Position numbers and translations under genes: made by a program. From contig DCSN01000205.1 in NCBI GenBank assembly GCA_002325645.1, positions 10,105-20,552 of the forward strand: DNA of 10,448 nt. Direction: 5' to 3'. Each line of letters begins with the position of its first letter. Position 1 is the stretch's first letter. Source of the stretch: Pseudanabaena sp. UBA1465. GTDB lineage: Bacteria > Cyanobacteriota > Cyanobacteriia > Pseudanabaenales > Pseudanabaenaceae. Shown piece after piece: positions 1-5,769 of this stretch. The notes under the pieces were generated by a model that worked only from the letters and a program-made list of their open reading frames with translations, was not told the DNA's origin and did no database searches.

Positions 1-116
1 GTCTTCTTCAAAAATTCTCTGGATTCACTTTATTATGGACATTACGAGCATTATCTGATAAACCATTACCTAAGAATTTTTTAGAAATAGGGTTAAATCA
101 CTGTGCGCCAACTTAA
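1..116 (+). CDS. 3' end of an unrecognised upstream gene (partial)
   Basis: An open frame enters from the left edge (codon phase beginning at base 3) and ends at the TAA at 114-116, giving about 37 residues that finish ...EIGLNHCAPT. It is rich in Leu and Lys codons and has no internal stop, while the other two forward frames are interrupted earlier. It overlaps the GTG start of the next gene by 14 bp, which would be typical of a tightly packed pair. I do not recognise the family and no motif is visible. The short length means it could be chance, so this is a tentative call. Confidence 0.4.
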   Translation, partial: LLQKFSGFTLLWTLRALSDKPLPKNFLEIGLNHCAPT

Positions 117-450
117 TTTTGTTGTTATTTTTATCGTTGCTCTTGCCCTAGTCCTGTTTGCCTTAGAAAACACTGCTTCCGCCCCTATCCAAATTATTCC
201 TCAACTCCAAGTCGCTGCACCCATTTCCGTCGAGCTTATTTTGGCGATGGGTTTAGGTGCAGTTTTAGCTTGGTTTTTTAGTGTATGGTCAGGCTTACAA
301 AAATCTATCGATATGCGTAATAAGAATGTGCAGATCCAGAATTTACAGGAAACCGTCCAAAATTTAACCGTGGAAATTGAAGAACGCAAACGCTTGGTTT
401 CTGCATCGGCGATCGATGTCGAGATTGATGAAGATAAATCCAAAAACTAA
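103..450 (+). CDS. LapA-domain (DUF1049) inner-membrane protein
   Basis: Small integral membrane protein of 115 aa, the usual size for the LapA/DUF1049 family. The start is GTG, giving the N-terminus MRQLNFVVIFIVALAL, which fits the family pattern of a short polar head followed directly by the first membrane helix (about residues 5-21). The stretch LFALENT and a Pro-rich loop lead to a second helix (about 42-62, ending AWFFSVWSGL). A heptad-like, charged cytoplasmic tail (about 66-97) probably forms a coiled coil. In proteobacteria LapA works with LapB to control LPS synthesis through LpxC turnover; in cyanobacteria the role is unknown, so only family membership is claimed. The Shine-Dalgarno sequence is weak. 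The stop codon is embedded in a triple 10-bp repeat that leads into a strong terminator. Confidence 0.88.
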   Translation: MRQLNFVVIFIVALALVLFALENTASAPIQIIPQLQVAAPISVELILAMGLGAVLAWFFSVWSGLQKSIDMRNKNVQIQNLQETVQNLTVEIEERKRLVSASAIDVEIDEDKSKN

Positions 451-472
451 AGAAAACTAAAGAAAACTAAAG
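443..472 (+). repeat. Three tandem copies of a 10-bp unit
   Basis: The unit AAAACTAAAG occurs three times in direct succession at 443-452, 453-462 and 463-472. The first copy contains the stop codon of the LapA-like gene and the third forms the base of the terminator stem that follows. The two upstream copies could pair with the same right arm, so they look like a slippage expansion of the terminator's left arm. Confidence 0.85.
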
Positions 473-507
473 AAAAAGACGTAAAGCGTCTTTTTCTTTA
501 GTTTTTT
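462..507 (+). terminator. Rho-independent terminator after the LapA-like gene
   Basis: The left arm 463-481 pairs without mismatch with the right arm 487-505, giving a 19-bp stem closed by the 5-nt loop TAAAG. The T-rich right arm runs into TTTTTT at 502-507. The stem is A-rich on the left, so it would also terminate transcription coming from the opposite strand. It separates the LapA-like gene from scpA. Confidence 0.88.
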
Positions 508-563
508 GTAGATAGATCCTGACAATCAGTGATATTTTTAAACATCCGCTTCTCGTAAGCCCC

Positions 564-1388
564 ATGACTCTATCGATCGCCGAATCAGTTACAAAAGATG
601 CCATTGCCCTATTGATTGACCTTGCCGAGCGAGGCGAGATCGATCCTTGGGATGTGCAGGTAATTGATGTCGTCGATCGCTTTTTGTCTCGGTTAATTGT
701 CAGCGATCGCCGTGACCTGTACGATTCAGGGCAAGCGATGCTCTACGCGGCAATGTTGGTGCTGCTCAAGGCAAATTCCCTGTCGGATAGCCAAAGCGTC
801 TATGACCAAATTGCAGAAAGTACCGATGATCTGGAACTAGAGTCCGAGGCAATGGCTGCATCCTTACGATTGCCAACGGATTTTGATAAAAGGCTGCGGC
901 GTTTACCTGTAGCCTTACCACCCAAGGCGCGGCGCATCACCCTTGAAGAGTTAATTGCTCAGATTGAAGCGATCGCTGAAATTGTGGATCGTAAAATTAG
1001 CAAACCTGCCAAACGTCCTAGCCAAAGTAAAATGGCGCGAAAGGCAGCGATGAAGGCGATCGCTCAACTTGCTCACAAGGAAAATTTATCGGAAATGGTC
1101 GCAGAAATCGAGCGTTATTTTATGCTCCATCCCGATCAAGAGATTGAGATAACAGATCTCGCCGCCGTATTTAATGATCGCGTGGGTGTATTTTGGGGAT
1201 TATTGCTAATGTCTTCGCAGTCCAAGGTAGAGTTATTTCAAGAAGAATTTTATGGCAAAATCCAAATAGTTCCTACCATCAAATCACCATCTCTCAAGGA
1301 CATCCCCTTTGCCAATAGTGCCGCTAATTCCACAGTAGAATCTACTCAGTTAAAATTGACATTCTCTGAATTAAAAGAAGTTTCGTGA
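564..1388 (+). CDS. scpA: Segregation and condensation protein A (ScpA)
   Basis: Kleisin subunit of the bacterial SMC condensin, which bridges the two SMC heads and binds ScpB during chromosome compaction and segregation. The length (274 aa) is normal. The N-terminal kleisin helices carry the family signature LLIDLAERGEIDPWDVQVID (about 16-35), followed by AAMLVLLKANSL (62-73), a classic ScpA block. The middle is Lys/Arg-rich. The C-terminal winged helix contains VGVFWGLLLMSSQSKVELFQ (about 208-227) and ends with an extra Ser/Thr-rich tail, as in other cyanobacteria. The ATG start is chosen because the conserved block begins soon after it; no good Shine-Dalgarno sequence is visible. The stop overlaps the next gene as GTGA, suggesting translational coupling. 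Confidence 0.95.
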   Translation: MTLSIAESVTKDAIALLIDLAERGEIDPWDVQVIDVVDRFLSRLIVSDRRDLYDSGQAMLYAAMLVLLKANSLSDSQSVYDQIAESTDDLELESEAMAASLRLPTDFDKRLRRLPVALPPKARRITLEELIAQIEAIAEIVDRKISKPAKRPSQSKMARKAAMKAIAQLAHKENLSEMVAEIERYFMLHPDQEIEITDLAAVFNDRVGVFWGLLLMSSQSKVELFQEEFYGKIQIVPTIKSPSLKDIPFANSAANSTVESTQLKLTFSELKEVS

Positions 1389-1891
1389 AATATTTAAGCC
1401 TGTCTAACTATCAACCTTCCCACTTAGTCTCCATCGTTCCGATCAAGCTGATTACTGGTATTGCGGCTGGGTTAGGGGCGATCGCTATTTGTTTAACTAG
1501 CCATGCGAGCTTGTCCCTCGCGCAGGTTCGCAGCTCTGTATATAAACCAACAGTAATATCTAGTGGTACTGAAGTTAACGATATTCTCACCGACAAGGAT
1601 ATTCCCACAGGTCAAAAAGGCTTTGCCCGTGACTATATTCTTGATGCTCAAAAAGATGAGCGATTAGAAATTACCGTCAATTCAGGAAGTTTTGATACGG
1701 TGTTAAGTTTGCTTGATGTCAAGGGGGATGTGATTGCCGAAAATGATGATGCAGCTAGTGACACCACCAACTCTTTAATCTTTTTTAAAGTGCGTCAATC
1801 AGGAACCTATACGGTGCGAGTTTCTTCCTTTGGTGGTAGTAGTGGCGGCAAATATACCCTTAAAGTTACTAAGCTTCGAGTTGTAAATTAA
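1385..1891 (+). CDS. Secreted PPC-domain protein
   Basis: 168-aa exported protein. It starts with GTG inside the scpA stop (GTGA, 4-bp overlap). An N-terminal region of about 18 polar residues precedes a hydrophobic stretch (about 19-46) ending SHASLSLAQ, with likely signal peptidase cleavage near residue 46-47. The mature part is a single bacterial pre-peptidase C-terminal (PPC) beta-sandwich: FARDYILDAQKDERLEITVN (80-99), SGSFDTVLSLLD (100-111), the acidic loop AENDDAASD (118-126), then SGTYTVRVSSF and a glycine-rich turn into GKYTLKVTKL. PPC domains normally sit behind secreted proteases; here it is alone, so it may be a small periplasmic binding or adhesion protein. No catalytic domain is present. 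The link to scpA is positional only. Confidence 0.85.
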   Translation: MKYLSLSNYQPSHLVSIVPIKLITGIAAGLGAIAICLTSHASLSLAQVRSSVYKPTVISSGTEVNDILTDKDIPTGQKGFARDYILDAQKDERLEITVNSGSFDTVLSLLDVKGDVIAENDDAASDTTNSLIFFKVRQSGTYTVRVSSFGGSSGGKYTLKVTKLRVVN

Positions 1892-1893
1892 TT

Positions 1894-1932
1894 ATTCGCT
1901 AAGCTGCCCGCTACGCGGGCGGCTTAGCGAAT
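1894..1932. repeat. Long hairpin repeat, possible bidirectional terminator
   Basis: A near-perfect inverted repeat with outer arms ATTCGCTAAGC / GCTTAGCGAAT and inner arms GCCCGC / GCGGGC around a 3-nt loop, about 17 pairs with one G-T pair. It follows the PPC gene by 2 bp. No T-run follows on the + side, so intrinsic termination is uncertain. The 11-mer AAATTAATTAT occurs on both sides (1885-1895 and 1936-1946), which may mark insertion of a small palindromic element. A related fragment, TTTGCTACGCGGG, lies at 2043-2055. Confidence 0.65.
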
Positions 1933-1945
1933 TACAAATTAATTA

Positions 1946-2037
1946 TAGGACTTACGCAAAATGATTTGAAACCCGCACTGCATCGTAAGGGCAATTCATG
2001 AATTGCCCTTACGATGCGTTGCTTTGCGTAAGTCCTA
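1946..2037. mobile_element. MITE-like element with 15-bp terminal inverted repeats
   Basis: The left end TAGGACTTACGCAAA (1946-1960) is matched exactly by its reverse complement at 2023-2037. Each tip begins with TA, compatible with a TA target duplication of the IS630/Tc1 style. Inside lies a perfect 38-bp palindrome (1980-2017) centred on ATTCATGAAT with arms of the type GTAAGGGCAATTCA. No coding capacity is present. Small elements with GGACTTACGC ends are, from my knowledge, widely scattered in cyanobacterial genomes. It separates the convergent PPC and NACHT genes. Confidence 0.8.
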
Positions 2038-2067
2038 AATTATTTGCTACGCGGGTGCTACAACAAG

Positions 2068-4251
2068 CTATGGTGAGCATCTTAGGATGCTCGATTCTAT
2101 TTCTTCCCAAATTTTTAGCGAAACAGCGATCGCCATATTTTTACATTGCACAATTAATAAATTAGCGTAGAGATAATTTTCTAATGATTCTACTTCACGA
2201 TGAGAAATTCGACTTAATTCCACAGGCAAATATAGTGTTTGGAACCATGTTCGACTGATCTTATTACGGAACTCTTCCCGCACTTCAAAGGACTGATCGT
2301 AGCTAGGAGCTTGACTACTTAGAGATTCCAGTCGATTACTTAGGGACAAAAAATTAATATATTTACTATCAAAGTTAACACTTGCTAGGGTTTCCTCAAG
2401 ATTCCTACAGAGTTGCAGAGTTAGCTGTAGTTCCGTTGCACTATCAAGATCTAAGGCATAGGCAAGACTCATCGATAGATCTGCCTCTAATACTTTATCA
2501 AAATTAAGGGATGAGTCAAAGGCGTTATATAGGTCATGAATTAGCCCTAACATTCTCGTTAAGATTAGAGCAGGGGCAAGTTCATTTAAGAAACGAGGAC
2601 GAGCTAATAGAAGCGCTGCGATGCGCCTAGCAACACTTTTAAGATTGCCTTGAGATCTAAAAGATACTTGATCGATCCAATCTAAAATCTCCCTCAATCT
2701 TTCTGTATTGATATAGTTGTTAGCTTGTGACTGCATACATAGTAATAGTTCCTCAGTATTGCCAATCGTCATTCCCGCCAGAATTAAAAAGACCTCTTGC
2801 CAACGGCGATCGCTTAAATGATAGGGAACGATTTGCTTTACCTTACTATGGGTATAAATATAACGAGCAACAAAATATTCTTGAAAAGTGATATGGCTAA
2901 ATACAAAATTTGCAGAAGTTCCCCAAGATATCACTCGACAAATTCCAAGTTGTTGCAAGGTTTTTAATACAAAATTACTTTCGATTTTCTTTAAAATATT
3001 TGTGCAGCTATTTAGTACTACTTGAATATATCCTTCTACTTCTTCAATAGATATAACTGTCTGACTTAACTCAAATCCTTTATAAGCAATCTCCATCAAC
3101 ACTAAATCCAACACATCCGTGTTAATGCTATTCTCTAACTCATCATTCAGCGATTGACACTTTAATACTTGTTCTTCGAGAATAATCTTGACTGCTTTTT
3201 GATACAGACTACTAATATTACTAGGGAAGCTATATTGATGATCGTATAACAAACAGAGAAGTAGCAAGGACAAAGGCGAATTAGCCAACTCCTTAGCTAC
3301 TGAATTAGTTTGCAAAATCTTCCAACAACGTTGGGCTTTACTTGAAGCTAATTCCTGTTCAATATCTGGAGATTGACTATTACTCTCTTCTGAGGGTTTG
3401 GCACTCGTTGCATAGGCGATCGTAAACCACTTATGAATATATTCCTGAATATGCAAATCGCTCCAAGGCTGAAGTACGACTTCCAAAAACTGTCCTAAAC
3501 TGTTCTGATAAGACGACAGACGACTAGAAACAATGTAACGATTTTCGGGGAAAGATTTTACAAATTCCTGTACAGTTTGGGATATATACTTTTGTGATAA
3601 AACAGACTCGTTCAATCCATCGATGATAATTAGCAGTTTTCCCTTCGCTAACATCCATAGAGCTAATTCCCGTGATTCAGGAAAACCAGACTTCTCAAAC
3701 TCTTCCGCGATCGCTTGCAGTAATGTATCCGTATTTTGAAAAACCTTCCACATCTGCAAAAATACGGGCAAAACATCATGGCGATATTTTCCTTCAGGAT
3801 AACGCAGTGACTCTAATCCCACATATTGCAGAAAAGTTGTTTTCCCCGTGGCAGGCTTACCTAAAACCGTTAAATATGCTTCCTCATTAGCAAGATTCAA
3901 GCCTAATAGATTATTACCTTTACTATAACTACTTCTCTGGAGATCCATCGAAAAAGCTTCTTCAAGTTCTTCAACCGATTCAAAACTACGAATGGATGTA
4001 TGGGGCTGAAATCTTTGAGGAACATAAATAGAAGAAAGATTAGGGGTGTTTGGACTACCCAACAGATGGATAAAAGCATGAGTAGCTATATATTCCCTCG
4101 CATAATTACGCGCTGCTTTCGCAATAGCATGACTAAAGTAAGCCTCATTAATATCAGGCTCTTTTGATTTTAGATGTTCTATAAATCCTAAAAATGCCAC
4201 CTCAAAGCGTTGCACAATGTCACGAATATTTTGCTCTCTTCGGATACTCAT
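2068..4251 (-). CDS. NACHT-domain STAND NTPase, probable antiphage sensor
   Basis: 727 aa. An N-terminal helical region (1-90) precedes the NACHT NTPase: Walker A GKPATGKT at 131-138, Walker B LLIIIDGLNE at 206-215, an arginine-containing sensor strand RYIVSSR (238-244), then ELANSPLSLLLLCLLY (321-336), the proline-led helix typical of NACHT. The winged-helix hallmark FSHITFQEYFVARYI lies at 451-465. The C-terminal half is helical, with no TPR, WD40 or LRR repeats, and ends in a conserved-looking block YANLLIVQCKN...WEEIE (695-719) seen in many cyanobacterial NACHT proteins. Bacterial NACHT proteins are NLR-like phage sensors that oligomerise after ligand detection; no separate N-terminal nuclease effector is recognisable here. 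The start is ATG with AAAGG about 10 bp upstream. Only 81 bp separate it from the iscB stop on the same strand, so readthrough from the IscB element is possible. Confidence 0.88.
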   Translation of the reverse strand: MSIRREQNIRDIVQRFEVAFLGFIEHLKSKEPDINEAYFSHAIAKAARNYAREYIATHAFIHLLGSPNTPNLSSIYVPQRFQPHTSIRSFESVEELEEAFSMDLQRSSYSKGNNLLGLNLANEEAYLTVLGKPATGKTTFLQYVGLESLRYPEGKYRHDVLPVFLQMWKVFQNTDTLLQAIAEEFEKSGFPESRELALWMLAKGKLLIIIDGLNESVLSQKYISQTVQEFVKSFPENRYIVSSRLSSYQNSLGQFLEVVLQPWSDLHIQEYIHKWFTIAYATSAKPSEESNSQSPDIEQELASSKAQRCWKILQTNSVAKELANSPLSLLLLCLLYDHQYSFPSNISSLYQKAVKIILEEQVLKCQSLNDELENSINTDVLDLVLMEIAYKGFELSQTVISIEEVEGYIQVVLNSCTNILKKIESNFVLKTLQQLGICRVISWGTSANFVFSHITFQEYFVARYIYTHSKVKQIVPYHLSDRRWQEVFLILAGMTIGNTEELLLCMQSQANNYINTERLREILDWIDQVSFRSQGNLKSVARRIAALLLARPRFLNELAPALILTRMLGLIHDLYNAFDSSLNFDKVLEADLSMSLAYALDLDSATELQLTLQLCRNLEETLASVNFDSKYINFLSLSNRLESLSSQAPSYDQSFEVREEFRNKISRTWFQTLYLPVELSRISHREVESLENYLYANLLIVQCKNMAIAVSLKIWEEIESSILRCSP
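2075..2092. repeat. Hairpin inside the last NACHT codons
   Basis: GAGCATC and GATGCTC form a perfect 7-bp stem with a 4-nt loop, lying in the last codons of the NACHT gene (residues encoding SSILRCSP). There is no following T-run on the minus strand, so a termination role is weakly supported. It may be a remnant of the repeats clustered in 1894-2067. Confidence 0.45.
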
Positions 4252-4254
4252 AAA

Positions 4255-4332
4255 AGACCTTTCGATACGCGAGAAACTCCGCGCTTTAGCGCTGAGAGGT
4301 AAGCGAAGGTTGGTTTCAACCGCCAGTAGATA
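4255..4332 (-). mobile_element. Candidate right end of the IscB element
   Basis: The 81 bp between the iscB stop and the NACHT start contain two hairpins: GGTTG/CAACC at 4308-4321 with a 4-nt loop, and an imperfect stem at 4277-4296 (CTC, mismatch, GCGC, loop TTTA, GCGC, mismatch, GAG). Subterminal hairpins of this kind are what IS200/IS605-type elements use as transposase recognition structures. On the minus strand the segment runs into TTTT and then ATGA, the first four bases of the NACHT gene. The exact boundary cannot be fixed from one sequence. Confidence 0.5.
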
Positions 4333-5397
4333 TTAGAAACCATAGCTATAGCCATCCTTGCGATGAATAGTTTTGCAATACTTGTGACTGATACCTTGAA
4401 TCAATGTTGATGCTGAGATATTGAAACTACCCGTAGAACGGACAGCCACACGTCCAACATACTCACCAATCTTTTTACCAGTGGTGACAATTGCTTTCAC
4501 AATGTCACCAGTCTGGAAACCTTCTGAGCCAGTGCCAACAGGTAAGCCATTAGTCTTGAGAGCATTGAGCAAAGCCCAACGAGTAGAATTTACCGCCGCC
4601 GCATCTTTAAGTGAACGTTTTGTTTGAGTTACTACTTTTTTCAAAACTTCAGGCTTCTTAGCTAAGAAATCAGTGATACTTTGCACACCTTTTTTGGTGT
4701 TGCATGGTTCACAGGCAAGGGCTAGATTAGAAATACGATTAGACCCGCCCTTAGATTTTGGGTGAATATGCTCTACTTGTAAAGGCACGTTTTCAGCACC
4801 GCAATAAGCACATTTTCGATCCCATTTTTCAAGTAGATACTCGCGCACCTCGTAGCCTTGTAGTTCTCCTTGCTGATATTCAATCCCTGATATTTCAGGA
4901 TTTTCTATCTGTTGCAGATCGAATCTGACTAACTCAGAAACAATTGAACCAATGGGAGCTAATTTAATAAACTTGCGTACCCAAGTCATAATCGTTAAAA
5001 CACGATGCTCTAAGGTTGGAGCTAACCAACCTTTAGGACGGGTACGATTCAAAAATCTGGCTTGACGATAACGGGTTTTACGGTTACGTCTGCCACGTCT
5101 TAGAGATCGGCGCGATTCAAGATTATTTTTGATAGCTTGACCACGATGACTAAGTTCTGCACCAAAGATGGCTTCCTCTTTTTGAACTAAAGCTAATCCC
5201 GTTGTCTTGGAGCCAGCATCAATTTTTATCTCGATTGGTTCTGGTGTAGCAGTTACCTCTTTTTTTAAAATAATCGTGAAGGGGAATTGACGGAATACAT
5301 CCGCCCTACCAGCTTTGAGTAATGATCGAGCCATTCCTGCTGTGCAAGGTGTTAGCGGTTTGTGATTAGTATCTAATACGAAGATTTGGTTAGACAT
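4333..5397 (-). CDS. iscB: IscB RNA-guided endonuclease lacking RuvC-III
   Basis: OMEGA nuclease, ancestor-like relative of Cas9. 354 aa from the ATG at 5397. A frame-extending TTG lies at 5439, but the family N-terminus (FVLDTNHKPLTPC, a PLMP-type domain) begins right after the ATG. Visible in order: RuvC-I KIDAGSKTTGLAL with D60; Arg-rich bridge helix SRRSLRRGRRNRKTRYRQ (95-112); RuvC-II SELVRFD with E155; HNH with zinc cysteines C197, C200, C229, C232 and catalytic-type VEHIHPKSKGGSN (208-220); LKDAAAVNSTRWALL (263-277). Family members then continue through a GGRTK...HWLDAACVG region holding RuvC-III. Here GTGSE (288-292) jumps straight to GFQTGDIVKAIV, the start of the C-terminal TAM-interacting part, which ends normally at HRKDGYSY. 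Roughly 70 residues are missing with the frame intact. Predicted activity is HNH nicking or binding only. The omega-RNA lies immediately upstream. Confidence 0.9.
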   Translation of the reverse strand: MSNQIFVLDTNHKPLTPCTAGMARSLLKAGRADVFRQFPFTIILKKEVTATPEPIEIKIDAGSKTTGLALVQKEEAIFGAELSHRGQAIKNNLESRRSLRRGRRNRKTRYRQARFLNRTRPKGWLAPTLEHRVLTIMTWVRKFIKLAPIGSIVSELVRFDLQQIENPEISGIEYQQGELQGYEVREYLLEKWDRKCAYCGAENVPLQVEHIHPKSKGGSNRISNLALACEPCNTKKGVQSITDFLAKKPEVLKKVVTQTKRSLKDAAAVNSTRWALLNALKTNGLPVGTGSEGFQTGDIVKAIVTTGKKIGEYVGRVAVRSTGSFNISASTLIQGISHKYCKTIHRKDGYSYGF

Positions 5398-5449
5398 TGT
5401 TGCGTCTTTTCTAATTGCTTGTAATGTTTGCTTCGCCAAGGTTATCTAG

Positions 5450-5637
5450 GCTTGTTATGCTTGCAACACTGTCCCAGTGACCTTAGAACTGTTTAATTAC
5501 AAACGACAGAGCGGGGAACTAGCAAGCATTCCGAGGTGTCGTGACCTAAATAACGTAGTCAGTTAAGACTTAGGCTGGTCAGCACGGCTTCAAACTTTAG
5601 GCTCGAAGCCCCGTCACTTCAGTGCGGGGTTGCTGAC
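5450..5637 (-). ncRNA. omega-RNA (HEARO) scaffold for IscB
   Basis: Position directly 5' of iscB on the same strand and a dense fold identify the guide-carrying RNA. Reading on the minus strand: GUCAGC (5637-5632) pairs with GCUGAC (5583-5578), enclosing a CCCCG/CGGGG hairpin (5609-5629, inner CAC/GUG) and an alternative or coaxial stem GGCUUC/GAAGCC (5605-5610 with 5586-5591). Next, ACGACA/UGUCGU (5537-5542 with 5503-5508) holds a loop containing AUGCUUGC (5529-5522), which is exactly complementary to GCAAGCAU (5464-5457), a pseudoknot. A final hairpin CACUG/CAGUG sits at 5467-5479. The 3' limit is uncertain and may run into the iscB leader. The scaffold looks intact, in contrast to the damaged protein. 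Confidence 0.82.
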
Positions 5638-5655
5638 TTTTCTGATTATTCTGTT
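5638..5655 (-). other. Putative omega-RNA guide segment
   Basis: In IscB systems the guide is the host sequence just outside the left end, forming the 5' end of the RNA. On the minus strand the 18 nt before the scaffold are AACAGAATAATCAGAAAA. The start is set by the candidate -10 box at 5662-5667, which would place initiation near 5655. The length fits the roughly 16-nt guides known for IscB. Confidence 0.5.
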
Positions 5656-5661
5656 TATTTC

Positions 5662-5692
5662 ATTTTAGGATAGTACAGGAATTTTCGATCAA
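5662..5692 (-). promoter_or_regulatory. Candidate promoter for omega-RNA and iscB
   Basis: On the minus strand a -35-like TTGATC (5692-5687) and a -10-like TAAAAT (5667-5662) are separated by 19 bp. The spacing is slightly long, but initiation 6-8 nt downstream would give an RNA beginning with an 18-nt guide. It lies outside the predicted left end, so it belongs to the insertion site rather than to the element. Confidence 0.4.
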
Positions 5693-5769
5693 ACCCGCCA
5701 CCAAAGAAACCACCTCAATTTGATCAACACAACTCGATTGCCGAATAGGGCTGAGATAAAATAGACTTC

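Larger units (their letters stand above)
4255..5637 (-). mobile_element. IscB/omega-RNA element without transposase
   Basis: The unit consists of an omega-RNA scaffold at the left end, iscB, and a hairpin-rich right end, which is the layout of IS200/IS605-superfamily elements that carry IscB. No TnpA (Y1 transposase) is encoded, so the element is at best mobilised in trans, or is immobile and domesticated. The left boundary is placed where the scaffold starts (the guide lies outside it); the right boundary is an estimate just before the NACHT ATG. Confidence 0.55.

Noticed and set aside
201..443. Minus-strand open frame over the LapA-like gene
   Set aside because: Shadow of the real gene; no family resemblance or ribosome binding site.
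3672..3890. Plus-strand open frame inside the NACHT gene
   Set aside because: Lies antisense to the Walker A/B region; composition follows the opposite-strand gene and no motif is visible.
4421..4627. Plus-strand open frame inside iscB
   Set aside because: Antisense shadow of the conserved IscB C-terminal part, with no start signal.
4333..5397. TnpB or Cas9 instead of IscB
   Set aside because: The PLMP-like N-terminus, short length, HNH between RuvC-II and the RuvC-III position, and upstream RNA fit IscB; TnpB has no HNH and Cas9 has a REC lobe.
5398..5439. TTG-initiated 14-residue extension of IscB
   Set aside because: The conserved family N-terminus starts at the ATG at 5397, and the upstream part is the omega-RNA 3' region or leader.
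5440..5769. A TnpA transposase or other small gene beside iscB
   Set aside because: No frame of useful length; the sequence is explained by RNA structure, a guide and a promoter.
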